Source of the DNA: Cyclobacterium sp. 1_MG-2023
Lineage (GTDB): Bacteria; Bacteroidota; Bacteroidia; Cytophagales; Cyclobacteriaceae
Length of the DNA stretch: 64,000 nt
Assembly (NCBI RefSeq): GCF_030546805.1
Contig: NZ_JAUOPC010000009.1
Coordinates: 224,148 to 288,147 of the forward strand
Direction of reading: 5' to 3'
Shown: one piece after another, positions 19,249 through 28,831 of the stretch
How positions within the stretch are numbered: position 1 is the first letter of the stretch
How the letters are laid out: each line of letters begins with the position of its first letter
Made by a program: the position numbers and the translations under genes
Notes under the pieces: model-generated
The model's database searches: none
Told to the model about the DNA's origin: nothing
Seen by the model: the letters and a program-made list of their open reading frames with translations, nothing else

Positions 19249-19256
19249 TATTTTTG
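19249..19256 (+). promoter_or_regulatory. Possible -7 element for the aminotransferase gene
   Basis: TATTTTTG fits TAnnTTTG and lies about 105 bases before the ATG. There is no clear -33 TTG at the expected spacing. Confidence 0.3.
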
Positions 19257-19361
19257 CAAAATTAAAAATGGAGATGGAAGGCCATCACTCGAAATGAATT
19301 TATCTATTGGTCTAAAGTTCCTATTAATCTGATTATCAAACGTAATTTAAATAAAATATAA

Positions 19362-20564
19362 ATGAATTCCATCCTATCTGATCGTATTAACAATATGGAA
19401 GAGTCAGCAACGCTGGCTATGGCAAAAAAAGCCAGGGAATTAAAGACTCAAGGGATAGATATTATAGGTCTGAGCTTGGGTGAACCTGATTTTAAAACGC
19501 CTAAACACATACAGGAAGCTGCCAAGTCAGCCATTGATGAAGGCAAGTATTTTTCCTATCCTCCAGTGGCGGGTTATCAGGACCTTAGAGAGGCAATCGC
19601 TAAAAAACTAAGAGAGCAAAACAATATTGCGGAAGCTAAGGCAGAAAACGTTGTGGTTTCTACCGGTGCGAAGCATTCTATTGCCAACATCTTTATGTGC
19701 CTAATCAACGAGGGTGATGAGGTTATCATTTTTTCTCCATATTGGGTGTCTTATTCAGAGGTGATCAAATTGGCAGGTGGAGTTCCAGTACTTATAGAAG
19801 GAAACCTTGAAAATAATTTTAAGGCCACAGCCAAGCAGTTAGAAGAAGCCATTACGGACAAAACCAAAGCGGTGATCTATTCTTCTCCTTGTAATCCTTC
19901 AGGTTCTGTTTTCAGTAAATCAGAATTGGAAGCCATTGCAGAGGTTATCAAAAGCAAAGAAAATTTAGTGGTTATCGCAGATGAGATCTATGAGTTGATC
20001 AACTTTACCGGATCGCATGCTAGCATTGCTTCCTTCCCGGGCATGTTTGAGCGAACAATTACTGTCAATGGATTTTCTAAAGGGTACGCCATGACCGGAT
20101 GGAGAGTTGGGTATATTTGCGCACCTTTGTTTATTGCAAAGGCTTGTGAAAAAATTCAAGGTCAGTTTACTTCAGGTGGAACAGGAATAGCACAGCGTGC
20201 AGCACTTGCGGGTCTTATTGGAGACCAAAAACCAACAGAAGAAATGGCAGCAGCCTATCTTAAGAGAAGAGATTTGGTGTTGGAATTGTTGAGAGACATT
20301 CCTGGGATCAAAACTCATGTTCCTGAAGGAGCATTTTATTTCTTTCCTGATGTTTCTGCCTTTTTTGGTAAATCTTCAGGCGATCAAAAAATTGAAACGG
20401 CGGATGATTTTTGCTTGTATGTACTGAAAGAGGCAAATGTTTCTTTGGTTACTGGAGCAGCATTTGGTGCGCCTAACTCGGTGAGGTTGTCCTATGCAGC
20501 TTCTGAAGCTGAATTAAAAGAAGCGCTTAAGCGCATAAAAGAAGTATTGGCAAAATTGAAATAA
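19362..20564 (+). CDS. Class I PLP-dependent aminotransferase (aspartate aminotransferase type)
   Basis: 400 residues. The PLP lysine is K240 in 'NGFSKGYAMTGWRVGY'. The cofactor-binding segments 'SSPCNPSG' (about 174-181) and 'IADEIYE' (about 205-211) are present, as is 'LSLGEPDFKTP' near the N-terminus. The pattern fits the I-gamma aspartate/prephenate aminotransferase group, which converts aspartate and 2-oxoglutarate to oxaloacetate and glutamate. The exact amino-acid preference cannot be read from sequence. A strong terminator follows. Confidence 0.92.
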   Translation: MNSILSDRINNMEESATLAMAKKARELKTQGIDIIGLSLGEPDFKTPKHIQEAAKSAIDEGKYFSYPPVAGYQDLREAIAKKLREQNNIAEAKAENVVVSTGAKHSIANIFMCLINEGDEVIIFSPYWVSYSEVIKLAGGVPVLIEGNLENNFKATAKQLEEAITDKTKAVIYSSPCNPSGSVFSKSELEAIAEVIKSKENLVVIADEIYELINFTGSHASIASFPGMFERTITVNGFSKGYAMTGWRVGYICAPLFIAKACEKIQGQFTSGGTGIAQRAALAGLIGDQKPTEEMAAAYLKRRDLVLELLRDIPGIKTHVPEGAFYFFPDVSAFFGKSSGDQKIETADDFCLYVLKEANVSLVTGAAFGAPNSVRLSYAASEAELKEALKRIKEVLAKLK

Positions 20565-20572
20565 TTTTTAAT

Positions 20573-20602
20573 AAATCCCCGGACTTAAATCCGGGGATTT
20601 TT
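20573..20602 (+). terminator. Rho-independent terminator
   Basis: Stem AAATCCCCGGA/TCCGGGGATTT, six-base loop, then Ts. It ends the aminotransferase transcript; the glycosyltransferase ATG follows 14 bases later. Confidence 0.88.
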
Positions 20603-20615
20603 CTTAATTTCCACG

Positions 20616-21326
20616 ATGCAGGCAATAGTAATCACTCCCGTAAAAGATGCACTCGAAGCTACACTAGAGACAATCCAAGCCATATCAGAAGCCAATGGAA
20701 ATTATGAATATTGGGTTTTTAATGATTACTCCACTGATGAAACCAAAAAGGCTTTGGAAAAAGCCAGCAGTTCCAAAGACTTTAACTTGGTGAACCTTGA
20801 AGAGGTCACATCCAATCCTTCTCCAAATTACAAGACCGTCCTTCAGATTGCCCAGAAAAAAGCCCTTAAAGCGGGGGTTCCCTTAATTATTGTTGAGTCA
20901 GATGTAAAGGTAAATCGAGATACCTTAGAGAAACTATTGCAATTTGCACAGGAATATCCCAAGGCAGGTTTAGTCGGTGCAATTACCCATGATGAAGAAG
21001 GAAAGGTTAATTTTCCCTACCTAAAATTTAAGCAGTTAAAAAGTAAGGAGCCTACCAAAACAAATCGCAGCCTTAGTTTTTGCTGCACCTTAATCAATAA
21101 CAATTTTTTAGAGAAATACGATTTTACCGATCTGGACAACAGCAAAGATTGGTACGATACACACATCAGCCAAAAAGCTATTGCCTTAGGGTTTGAGAAC
21201 TTTATTCTTCCGGAACTTCCTGTTTGGCATAGACCTCATGCCAGCCGACCTTGGAAGCAACTCAAATACAAAAATCCGGTACTCTATTATTTCCGTAAAT
21301 GGTTCTTAGGAAAAGATAAGATTTAG
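20616..21326 (+). CDS. Family 2-like glycosyltransferase
   Basis: 236 residues with a GT-A fold: N-terminal 'MQAIVITPVKDALEATLETI', the nucleotide-sugar segment 'EYWVFNDYSTDETKKAL', and 'PLIIVESDVKVNRDTLEKL', which holds the D-x-D-like position (S-D-V). No membrane segment, so it is cytoplasmic or peripheral. The C-terminus ends 'PVLYYFRKWFLGKDKI', possibly membrane-associating. Donor and acceptor are unknown. The short distance from the terminator means it needs a promoter inside or just after the aminotransferase gene, or depends on readthrough. Confidence 0.8.
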   Translation: MQAIVITPVKDALEATLETIQAISEANGNYEYWVFNDYSTDETKKALEKASSSKDFNLVNLEEVTSNPSPNYKTVLQIAQKKALKAGVPLIIVESDVKVNRDTLEKLLQFAQEYPKAGLVGAITHDEEGKVNFPYLKFKQLKSKEPTKTNRSLSFCCTLINNNFLEKYDFTDLDNSKDWYDTHISQKAIALGFENFILPELPVWHRPHASRPWKQLKYKNPVLYYFRKWFLGKDKI

Positions 21327-22066
21327 GGGTTATTTCAGACCTATTTTCATAAGTAGTTAAACGACCTATTTTACATTGGATAATATTTTTTCACGGATGT
21401 GGAAATATTAGATTTATTGCATCATCCGAGTTAACACTATGAAAACAGTAATTTATAGAAGAAATCATTATTACTCATGCACTTTATATCCTTAATTAAT
21501 GAGGTCTGTTTTCAGGTCTTTTAAAAGAGGTTTTCATGATAAAGTACTAATGTAAAATATATAAATATTTTAATAAAAAATTATTTATGTAATTGAAAAG
21601 TTTGAAGTGATTAGTAAATGATTCTCAGCTTGATATATCATTTCCGATAATGGCCCCAATCATATTGTAGAACTGGTTTCACTACTTTTTATTTCAATAA
21701 GTCAATTTTTTCTATAAATAGATCTAAAAAAATAGATTGTAATATTTTGGTAAAATGGCTATCACGACGGTTGTTTAAGTTATTATGACAAGTGGTTTAA
21801 GGCATTTTCTTAAGGAGTTAAAATTCATTTTGTAATTATTTCATTAAAATATCGAAGTATACTAAGAATTTATTTTTGCTTTATTGGGCTAAATTATTGT
21901 ATCTTTGTGACGGGTGATTAAGCAACTTTTTATACTTATTCTTTTTTTAGAAATTAATTGGAGGTTATTTCGAAATAATTTTTCCTAACCTCCCTTTCTC
22001 TATAAATCTTATTTTCAGGTTTTGTATACCTTGTTTTCATTAAATCTGAGTGTTTGAATAGTCTTT
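21327..22066 (+). other. 740-bp intergenic region
   Basis: Very A+T-rich with no open frame worth calling. Apart from the promoter at 21875-21907 and a long 5' leader of about 150 bases for the next gene, I see no RNA structure or repeat. Confidence 0.6.
21875..21907 (+). promoter_or_regulatory. Bacteroidota-type promoter for the DUF4421 gene
   Basis: TTTG at 21875-21878 and TATCTTTG at 21900-21907, spaced by 21 bases, match the -33/-7 consensus. The predicted transcript start is near 21914. Confidence 0.7.
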
Positions 22067-23083
22067 ATGAAATATAGCTTGGCATTTATCTTCTTTGTCT
22101 TAACCTTCCATCGGCCGGTGTTAGCTCAAGATGCTGTAGATTCCATAGCGTATTATAAGACTTATCCTGATCAATTGGTGTTACGCACCTATATGTCAAG
22201 AAAATATACCGGATTGGGTTTAAAGGTAGGAAATGTTCATTATTGGTATAGGCCAAACTCTTCATTAAACATGGGGGTAGGGGTAACCTTTGATGGACTT
22301 ACCCTCAATCTGGCTTATGGTTTTGGTTTTTTAAATCCCAATAAAAGTCGAGGCGATACAAAATATTTAGATTTGCAGGCTCATGCTTACCCTAAAGACT
22401 GGGTAATAGATTTGTTTGGTCAATTTTACAATGGATATTATTTAGAAAGAGGAAGCCCTTCTGAAATTAGTAATGACTTAAGGATTTTTCCGGAGATGAA
22501 ACTAAGGAAACTGGGAGCCTCTGTTCAGTATTTATTCAATGGAGACAAGTTTTCATACAGGGCTGCTTTTTTACAAAATGAGTGGCAAAAGATTTCTGCA
22601 GGCTCATTTATGGCAGGAGTTGAGATGTATGGAGGGCAGGTAAGAAATGCCGGAGGAATATTACATGCTCAAGCCAAGGCCAGAAATTTTGATCAAATTA
22701 AGTATTTTGAGATAGGTCCAAACCTGGGCTATGCTTATTCATGGGTCATTAAAAAACATTTTTTTGTTACCTTATCTGCTGCAACAAGCCTTGCTTTAGG
22801 CAGGACTTACTTAAACTTTGAAGATGGAAACGATCAAAGTAATTGGTCAATTCGTCCCAATTATTTCATAAGGGGATTTACAGGGTATAATTCAGATAAA
22901 TGGTCTGTAAATGTAAATTATGTTTACAATCAAGTCAATTTGGTTCCGGTAGAGGATTACCTTATTAACCTAGGTACCGGAAATTACCGATTGAATATTA
23001 TTTACCGAATAAGTCCCGGAGAGGGGTTGTCCAAAAAGTTGAATTGGGTAAGTCGGCTCAAAAACAAACTGAGTAAAAAATAG
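22067..23083 (+). CDS. DUF4421 outer-membrane beta-barrel protein
   Basis: 338 residues with a signal peptide ending near 'HRPVLAQD'. The start of the mature protein, 'DQLVLRTYMSRKYTGLGLKVG', and the alternating aromatic/polar strands that follow ('NVHYWYRPNSSLNMGVGVTF', 'KYLDLQAHAYPKDWVIDLF') match DUF4421, a Bacteroidota barrel family. The C-terminus lacks a final aromatic residue but is basic. The function of the family is unknown. It lies upstream of, and co-directional with, the SusC/SusD genes, but 506 bp away. Confidence 0.75.
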   Translation: MKYSLAFIFFVLTFHRPVLAQDAVDSIAYYKTYPDQLVLRTYMSRKYTGLGLKVGNVHYWYRPNSSLNMGVGVTFDGLTLNLAYGFGFLNPNKSRGDTKYLDLQAHAYPKDWVIDLFGQFYNGYYLERGSPSEISNDLRIFPEMKLRKLGASVQYLFNGDKFSYRAAFLQNEWQKISAGSFMAGVEMYGGQVRNAGGILHAQAKARNFDQIKYFEIGPNLGYAYSWVIKKHFFVTLSAATSLALGRTYLNFEDGNDQSNWSIRPNYFIRGFTGYNSDKWSVNVNYVYNQVNLVPVEDYLINLGTGNYRLNIIYRISPGEGLSKKLNWVSRLKNKLSKK

Positions 23084-23589
23084 GATAATTTTTTGTAATG
23101 CTATTTCCCTTGCCAAGCCGGAATAGGTTGACTTATTAAGTTAAGTGGCGGTTAATTTTTTGTACGCTTCATGAGTTGGTGCTCCTGCGCATTTCCCCAG
23201 GTCAATAAATTTAAGCTCCTCTTAAGTCATTCAAATTTTAGTAATTGGAGGCCTTTTATCCCATACTACGCTATATACCGGCTTATGTTGATCTGATGTT
23301 CATTTCTAAAGGATTGGGAATTGATGTTTTGTATTGATTGTCTGGCGCCTGTCAAATGTATTAGGCTTTAATCGAAGTAAATTTGGTAAATCTACATCAT
23401 GATCGGTGGGTATCAGAATAAATATTACCTTAACATTGCGATAACAAAATAGAAATACGTAATAGTTAGTAGTGTATTGGTTGACCTTTTGATGAAAACT
23501 TTATTTGCCAATATATATTGTGTTTGGAGTAGTATGTTTTGAAGTATTGGAGTATAATTAAAAAAAGGTATAAACTATAAAAATAATTT
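23084..23589 (+). other. 506-bp intergenic region upstream of the SusC gene
   Basis: No coding region. I could not find a TAnnTTTG box with good spacing close to 23590, so the SusC promoter is not identified. No sigma-factor/anti-sigma pair lies beside it. Confidence 0.5.
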
Positions 23590-26500
23590 ATGGTGAAGAG
23601 GTTTACTAAATTCAATAACTGGTATCATTTAATTATACTGTGTTTCCTGATAGGATCCATGGTTCCAGATGCGTTGGCCCAAAGTAGAAAGGTCACAGGT
23701 AAGGTCACCTCCACGGGAGATGGCCTAGGAATTCCCGGAGTAAATGTATTGCTTCAGGGAGGTCAGACAGGCACAGCCACAGATGTCAATGGAGACTACT
23801 CCATAACTGTGCCCGACAATAATGCGGTATTGGTTTTTTCCTTCATTGGTTTTGAGCCGGTAAATGAAGTGGTAGGTAATCGATCTGTAATTAATGTTTC
23901 ACTTTCAGAAGATGCTTCTGAAATGAATGAAGTGGTAGTGACTGCTCTCGGAATTAAAAGGGAGGAAATTTCTTTAGGTTATTCCATCGAACGTGTGGAA
24001 GGAGAAGAAATGACCAGAGTGGCGCAAGAAAGCTTCCTGAATGCAATGGCCGGTAAAGTGGCGGGTGCTACCATCAGTACTACAGGGGGTACAGGTTCAT
24101 CGGTAAGTATGGTAATTAGAGGAGCCACTTCGCTGAGTACTGATAACCAGCCACTTTTTGTAGTGGATGGTGTCCCGATTGCCAATACCCTAAATAATGT
24201 CTCTTCAGTTGGTTCTGAAAATAGAGTCGATTATGGCAATGCCATTTCGGGGCTTAACCCTGATGATATTGCAGACATTTCCATATTGAAAGGACCAAGT
24301 GCTGCAGCCCTTTATGGATCCCGAGCAGGAAATGGAGTGGTACTTATTACCACCAAAGGAGGTAATGTAGACCGATTAACAGTCAATGTCAGTACCAATA
24401 CGGTTTTTGATGTGCCTTATAAATTTCTTAAATGGCACAGTAAATTTGGTGCAGGACAATATTCTGCGATTCCTGTAGATGTTAGTGGTAATCCATTGAC
24501 CAACCCTTTTGGTAGCCTGGTTCAAGAAAACGTAAATGCTGCCTTTGGTGCAGAGTTGGACAAAGGCTATGAGCAAGTGCAGTGGAACAGTCCATTGGAT
24601 GAAAATGGTAATCCCATAGCGATGCCTTTGGTTTCCTATCCTAACAATGTTCAAAATTTTGTACAAACTGGTATAACCACTTCCAATAGTTTTTCAATTG
24701 CCAATAGCAATGATGCCATGAACTATAGGATCTCTTATTCCAATATGCGAAATAAAGGTATTATACCCAATTCAGACTTGTTCAGAAACACCTTGAATAT
24801 TAATTCCAATATTAAGGTAAATGATAAGTTGAATATCAGTACCAATATTGATGTTAGCCGAAACAACTCCAATAATAGACCTGCGGGAGAACGTGGAACC
24901 AACCCTTTACAGTGGGCTTATGAAACCTCTCCACATGTTAATATTCTGGATCTGGAGGATTATTGGCTTCCGGGACAAGAGGGATTGGAACAAAAAACCA
25001 TGGACGCGGGTGGAGAAGTAAGGGTGACAGATAATCCTTATTTCCTTGCCAATGAAGTGAACAATAGCTTTAAAAGGGATAGGGTTTTTGGAAATGTAAA
25101 AGCAGATTGGCAGATATCTCCATCCTTTAACTTTTTTGCCCGTTATTCTCTGGACTTGTACAATGAAACCAGAGAAAGTAAAATAGGCCGAAGTTACAGT
25201 CAGGAACCGGATGGGGCTTATGGTATCACAGAGCTTCATGGCTTGGAAACCAATGCAGATTTCTTGCTTACCTATAATAAGGATGTAAATGATTTTGGTA
25301 TTACCCTTTCAGGTGGGGGTAACATTAGGTACCAAAATGGTAGTAACTTATATGCTGGAACCAAGTCAGGTGTAGGTTTGATTACGCCAGGCGTGTTTAC
25401 ATTAAGCAATATAGCTCCTGCGAATATTGATTACGGCAATAGTAGCTTTGAAAGAGGGATTCATAGTATTTATGGATTGGCTAACTTTTCTTACAAGGAC
25501 ATGCTTTACTTGGATCTTACAGCCAGAAATGACTGGTCTAGTACCTTGCCGGAAGCGGATCCTTATTTTTACCCTTCTGCTGCCTTAAGTGTATTGGTCA
25601 GCGAAATGCTGGAATTACCTGAGCCTTTCAGCTTGGTCAAATTAAGAGGTGGCTATGCTTCTGTAGGGAATGATGCCAACCCTTACCAACTATTGGCTAC
25701 CTTATATAATGCAGGCGCTTGGGGTGATATACCAAGACTTTCCTTGCGAAATGGTTTGCTGAACCCTACCTTAAAACCTGAGATCGCCACCTCCTACGAG
25801 GGTGGAATTGACTTGCATTTTTTTAATGATCGGCTTAGGTTTAGTGGAACTTACTATAAAGTTCAGAATGAAAATCAAATTCTACCCATTGATTTACCAC
25901 CATCCACTGGTTATACTTCAAAAAGAATCAATGCAGGTTTATTGCAAAGTGAAGGGGTTGAATTATCTCTTGGAACCGACATTATCCGAAACAATAATTG
26001 GGACTGGTCAGTCAATCTGAATCTTACCCGTAACAGGACCAAAATTATTGAACTGGCTGATAATATGCCCTATTACACCCTATGGGAAGATGCAAGAGGG
26101 GGGTCTTGGACCTATGTAGGAGAAGAGATTGGCGATATTTATGATGCTGAGGTGGTTACAGTAAAAGATACTGAATCACCCTATTTTGGTTATCCAATTT
26201 TGGACCAAACCGGTAAATGGCAAAGCATAGATGCGGTAAGTTCAAGAAATAAAATAGGTAATTTCAATCCGGATTTTGTGTTGGGTATGCAAACTTCATT
26301 GTCTTACAAGAACTTTCATTTGAACTTGACCTTTGATTGGAGAAGTGGAGGGGATTTTGTGTCCCAAACCTACCGATTCGGTGAGGAGCATGGCAGGTCA
26401 TCAGTATTCTTGGATAAGCTGATCAATCCGGGAGAATTGGAAGGAGAAGCACTGAAGAATTACCTGGTGGACAACCAGGAGTCTATGATTTTAATCAATG

Positions 26501-27021
26501 GCAACAATTTTCCACTAGTAGGTGGGCCTACTCCTGAATACGGTAGTTATCCATTTACCTTTGGACCTTTTACCTTGCCTCATGGAGGTGTTTTCATACC
26601 GGGGGTGTATGCCACAGAATTTGATGACAATGGGAATCCTACTGCTTATGCCGAAAATCTGGGTGAAAATATTGGCGAGCCCGGAGGAACTTTAACCTTG
26701 CCTTATGCAGGTAGTACCGCCTGGAGTTTTGCTAGGGCATTCCTATATGATGCTTCCTTTGTGAAATTGAGAGAAGTTTCTTTTGGATATGATCTGCCCC
26801 AAACCTTTGCCAATTCACTAAAAATGCAGAACCTTAGTTTTTCTGTTTACAGCCGAAATATTATCCTTTGGACCGCAGCAAAAATTAATATAGATCCTGA
26901 GATGGCTTTTCAACCTTCCTCAAGCGTACAAGCAGGTACCCAATTCAAACAAGGAATAGAAAGGTGGAATGTGATGCCTTGGGTGATGCCAATTGGGTTT
27001 AAAATAAATGCTACTTTTTAA
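23590..27021 (+). CDS. SusC/RagA family TonB-linked outer-membrane transporter
   Basis: 1143 residues. Signal peptide to about residue 30, then a carboxypeptidase-regulatory-like domain ('VTGKVTSTGDGLGIPGVNVLL', about 35-115). Next comes the TonB-box region 'NEVVVTALGIKREEISLGYS', a plug domain ending near 'LYGSRAGNGVVLITTKGG' (about 240-258), and a large beta-barrel. It imports oligomeric nutrients with the SusD partner, powered by TonB. No STN domain or adjacent anti-sigma gene is present, so it is not of the sigma/anti-sigma-linked type. No glycosidase or peptidase gene adjoins the pair; the substrate is unknown. Confidence 0.95.
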   Translation: MVKRFTKFNNWYHLIILCFLIGSMVPDALAQSRKVTGKVTSTGDGLGIPGVNVLLQGGQTGTATDVNGDYSITVPDNNAVLVFSFIGFEPVNEVVGNRSVINVSLSEDASEMNEVVVTALGIKREEISLGYSIERVEGEEMTRVAQESFLNAMAGKVAGATISTTGGTGSSVSMVIRGATSLSTDNQPLFVVDGVPIANTLNNVSSVGSENRVDYGNAISGLNPDDIADISILKGPSAAALYGSRAGNGVVLITTKGGNVDRLTVNVSTNTVFDVPYKFLKWHSKFGAGQYSAIPVDVSGNPLTNPFGSLVQENVNAAFGAELDKGYEQVQWNSPLDENGNPIAMPLVSYPNNVQNFVQTGITTSNSFSIANSNDAMNYRISYSNMRNKGIIPNSDLFRNTLNINSNIKVNDKLNISTNIDVSRNNSNNRPAGERGTNPLQWAYETSPHVNILDLEDYWLPGQEGLEQKTMDAGGEVRVTDNPYFLANEVNNSFKRDRVFGNVKADWQISPSFNFFARYSLDLYNETRESKIGRSYSQEPDGAYGITELHGLETNADFLLTYNKDVNDFGITLSGGGNIRYQNGSNLYAGTKSGVGLITPGVFTLSNIAPANIDYGNSSFERGIHSIYGLANFSYKDMLYLDLTARNDWSSTLPEADPYFYPSAALSVLVSEMLELPEPFSLVKLRGGYASVGNDANPYQLLATLYNAGAWGDIPRLSLRNGLLNPTLKPEIATSYEGGIDLHFFNDRLRFSGTYYKVQNENQILPIDLPPSTGYTSKRINAGLLQSEGVELSLGTDIIRNNNWDWSVNLNLTRNRTKIIELADNMPYYTLWEDARGGSWTYVGEEIGDIYDAEVVTVKDTESPYFGYPILDQTGKWQSIDAVSSRNKIGNFNPDFVLGMQTSLSYKNFHLNLTFDWRSGGDFVSQTYRFGEEHGRSSVFLDKLINPGELEGEALKNYLVDNQESMILINGNNFPLVGGPTPEYGSYPFTFGPFTLPHGGVFIPGVYATEFDDNGNPTAYAENLGENIGEPGGTLTLPYAGSTAWSFARAFLYDASFVKLREVSFGYDLPQTFANSLKMQNLSFSVYSRNIILWTAAKINIDPEMAFQPSSSVQAGTQFKQGIERWNVMPWVMPIGFKINATF

Positions 27022-27053
27022 TTGTTAGTTTTCAACTGATAAACGAAATTACT

Positions 27054-28712
27054 ATGATTATCAAAAATAAATTAATATTCGGTTGGGCGCTTTTATTGCT
27101 GTGTACATTTTCCTGTAAGGAAGATCTCATAGAGATGAATATTGATCCAAATGGTGCAAGCCCTGAATCGGCCAATCCCAACCTTGTGCTGTCAACGGTA
27201 TTGACTGAAGCAGGTAAAACTGTACTGGATCTTGGTTACCAGGACATTGCAGGGGTAATGCAACATACGCAAAAAGATGGCTGGTCCGGTTCTCATAATT
27301 CCTATGACTGGAATCGAAGCAATAGTTGGTCAGGATATTATGCTATTCTTAGGAACAACCAATTTGTATACGAAAGGGCTGTTGAATTGGATCAAGAACT
27401 GCATCAAGGTGTCACTTTGGTGATTCGAGGAATGATGTTCGGTTTGATTACAGATCTATGGGGGGATGCACCTTATTCACAAGCACTCAAAGGTGCTGAA
27501 GGAACCCCTGAAGGAACTTTTCCTGAATTTGATACACAGGAAGACATTTATCGAGGGATTCTTGATGAATTGGAAATGGCGAATCAATTGCTATCACAAC
27601 CTCAATCCGCCTATAACAGCTCTATTGAAAGTGCAGACGTATATTTTAATGGAGATCCTTCCAAATGGCAAAAAATGGCCAATTCACTTAGGCTTAGGTT
27701 TTATATGAGGTTGTCAGAGAAATTACCTGACTTTGCCAAGCAAGGCATAGAAGGAATTTTAGCCGATCCGGGTACCAACCCTATCATTACTGATCCGGGA
27801 GATGATGCGTCCATGTCCTTTAACACTGAAAGTGAAGCAAGTAGCTGGCCTAATAACACCAAATTTGATGTGGATGCGAGTAATTATAGGCGGTTAAAAA
27901 TGTGCGAAACGTTGGTAGAAGCCATGCGGGCCAAAAATGACCCAAGACTTGGGGTTTGGGCCAATCCTGTGGAAATCCCTTTGGTGGTGGATGCAAGTTT
28001 GCCTGCAGGAACAGATGTAATACAAGATGGGAAAAGATACCTTTCTCCGGATGCATTAGAAGCCAAGAATGTTGCCCTAGAAGACATCAGTCAAAACCAG
28101 GATTATGTAGGAATTCCTCCGGGAATAGCCGGAGCGCAAGTTTATAACCTAAGTCCGGATGCCAACCAAGCTGCATTTAATCCACATGTTTCATGGTTAA
28201 ATGATCGATATAGAGAAACAAATGGACCTTTGTTAAAAGCCAGGTTAATTAATGCAACGGAAGTCAATTTTATTCTAGCTGAAGCAGCATTTAAAGGTTG
28301 GGCTGTTGGAGGAACCGCAGAAGACTATTACAATAAAGCAATCCAGTCCTCTTTTGCTACTTGGGGCTTATCTGATCAAGCTGAAGCTTATCTTCAACAA
28401 GAAAATGTAATGTTTGATGGCACTGTTAAACAATTGATTGAACAAAAATGGATTGCTTCTTGGACCACAGCTGCTGAAGCATGGTTTGATTACCGAAGAA
28501 CAGGCTATCCCGAATTGGAGGCCGGGCCTTATACTATAAGAGCAGCCATACCTGTTCGGTTTTATTATATGGTGGAGGAGATGAATCTTAATAAATCGAA
28601 TGCAGAGCTTGCCACAAGCCGTTTAGAAACAACCAACCTCTCGGAAGTTGATGGAGCCAATAGTGCTTGGTCAAAACCTTGGGTTATTCAGGGTACCGGT
28701 AAGCCTTGGTAA
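27054..28712 (+). CDS. SusD/RagB-like nutrient-binding lipoprotein
   Basis: 552 residues with a lipoprotein signal (cysteine in 'CTFSCKED', about residue 22). Helical TPR-like scaffold: 'IRGMMFGLITDLWGDAPYSQA', 'KWQKMANSLRLRFYMRLSEK' and 'ATEVNFILAEAAFKGWAVGG'; the C-terminus has 'QKWIASWTTAAEAWFDYRRTGYP'. It belongs to the SusD-like group that caps SusC transporters at the cell surface. It starts 32 bp after the SusC gene and is certainly co-transcribed. A strong terminator follows. Confidence 0.95.
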   Translation: MIIKNKLIFGWALLLLCTFSCKEDLIEMNIDPNGASPESANPNLVLSTVLTEAGKTVLDLGYQDIAGVMQHTQKDGWSGSHNSYDWNRSNSWSGYYAILRNNQFVYERAVELDQELHQGVTLVIRGMMFGLITDLWGDAPYSQALKGAEGTPEGTFPEFDTQEDIYRGILDELEMANQLLSQPQSAYNSSIESADVYFNGDPSKWQKMANSLRLRFYMRLSEKLPDFAKQGIEGILADPGTNPIITDPGDDASMSFNTESEASSWPNNTKFDVDASNYRRLKMCETLVEAMRAKNDPRLGVWANPVEIPLVVDASLPAGTDVIQDGKRYLSPDALEAKNVALEDISQNQDYVGIPPGIAGAQVYNLSPDANQAAFNPHVSWLNDRYRETNGPLLKARLINATEVNFILAEAAFKGWAVGGTAEDYYNKAIQSSFATWGLSDQAEAYLQQENVMFDGTVKQLIEQKWIASWTTAAEAWFDYRRTGYPELEAGPYTIRAAIPVRFYYMVEEMNLNKSNAELATSRLETTNLSEVDGANSAWSKPWVIQGTGKPW

Positions 28713-28734
28713 ATAATGAATTCAATTTTATAGG

Positions 28735-28768
28735 AAAAAGGACTTTTCGAAAGAAAAGTCCTTTTTTT
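28735..28768 (+). terminator. Terminator of the SusC/SusD operon
   Basis: Stem AAAAAGGACTTTTC/GAAAAGTCCTTTTT with a GAAA tetraloop and T-tract. It falls between the SusD stop and the next gene's preferred start. Confidence 0.92.
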
Positions 28769-28831
28769 GCTTATGGTTGGGCATTAGATTTGCTTATTCG
28801 CCTTAAATTGCAAAATAACCGCCCTTGCCTT

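Noticed and set aside
23590..28712. A full polysaccharide utilisation locus around SusC/SusD
   Set aside because: No glycosidase, lyase, sulfatase or regulator gene directly adjoins the pair, so only the transporter pair can be supported.
28706..28831. Longer start for the DUF6340 gene
   Set aside because: It would cover a strong terminator and precede the true lipoprotein signal with a non-signal sequence.
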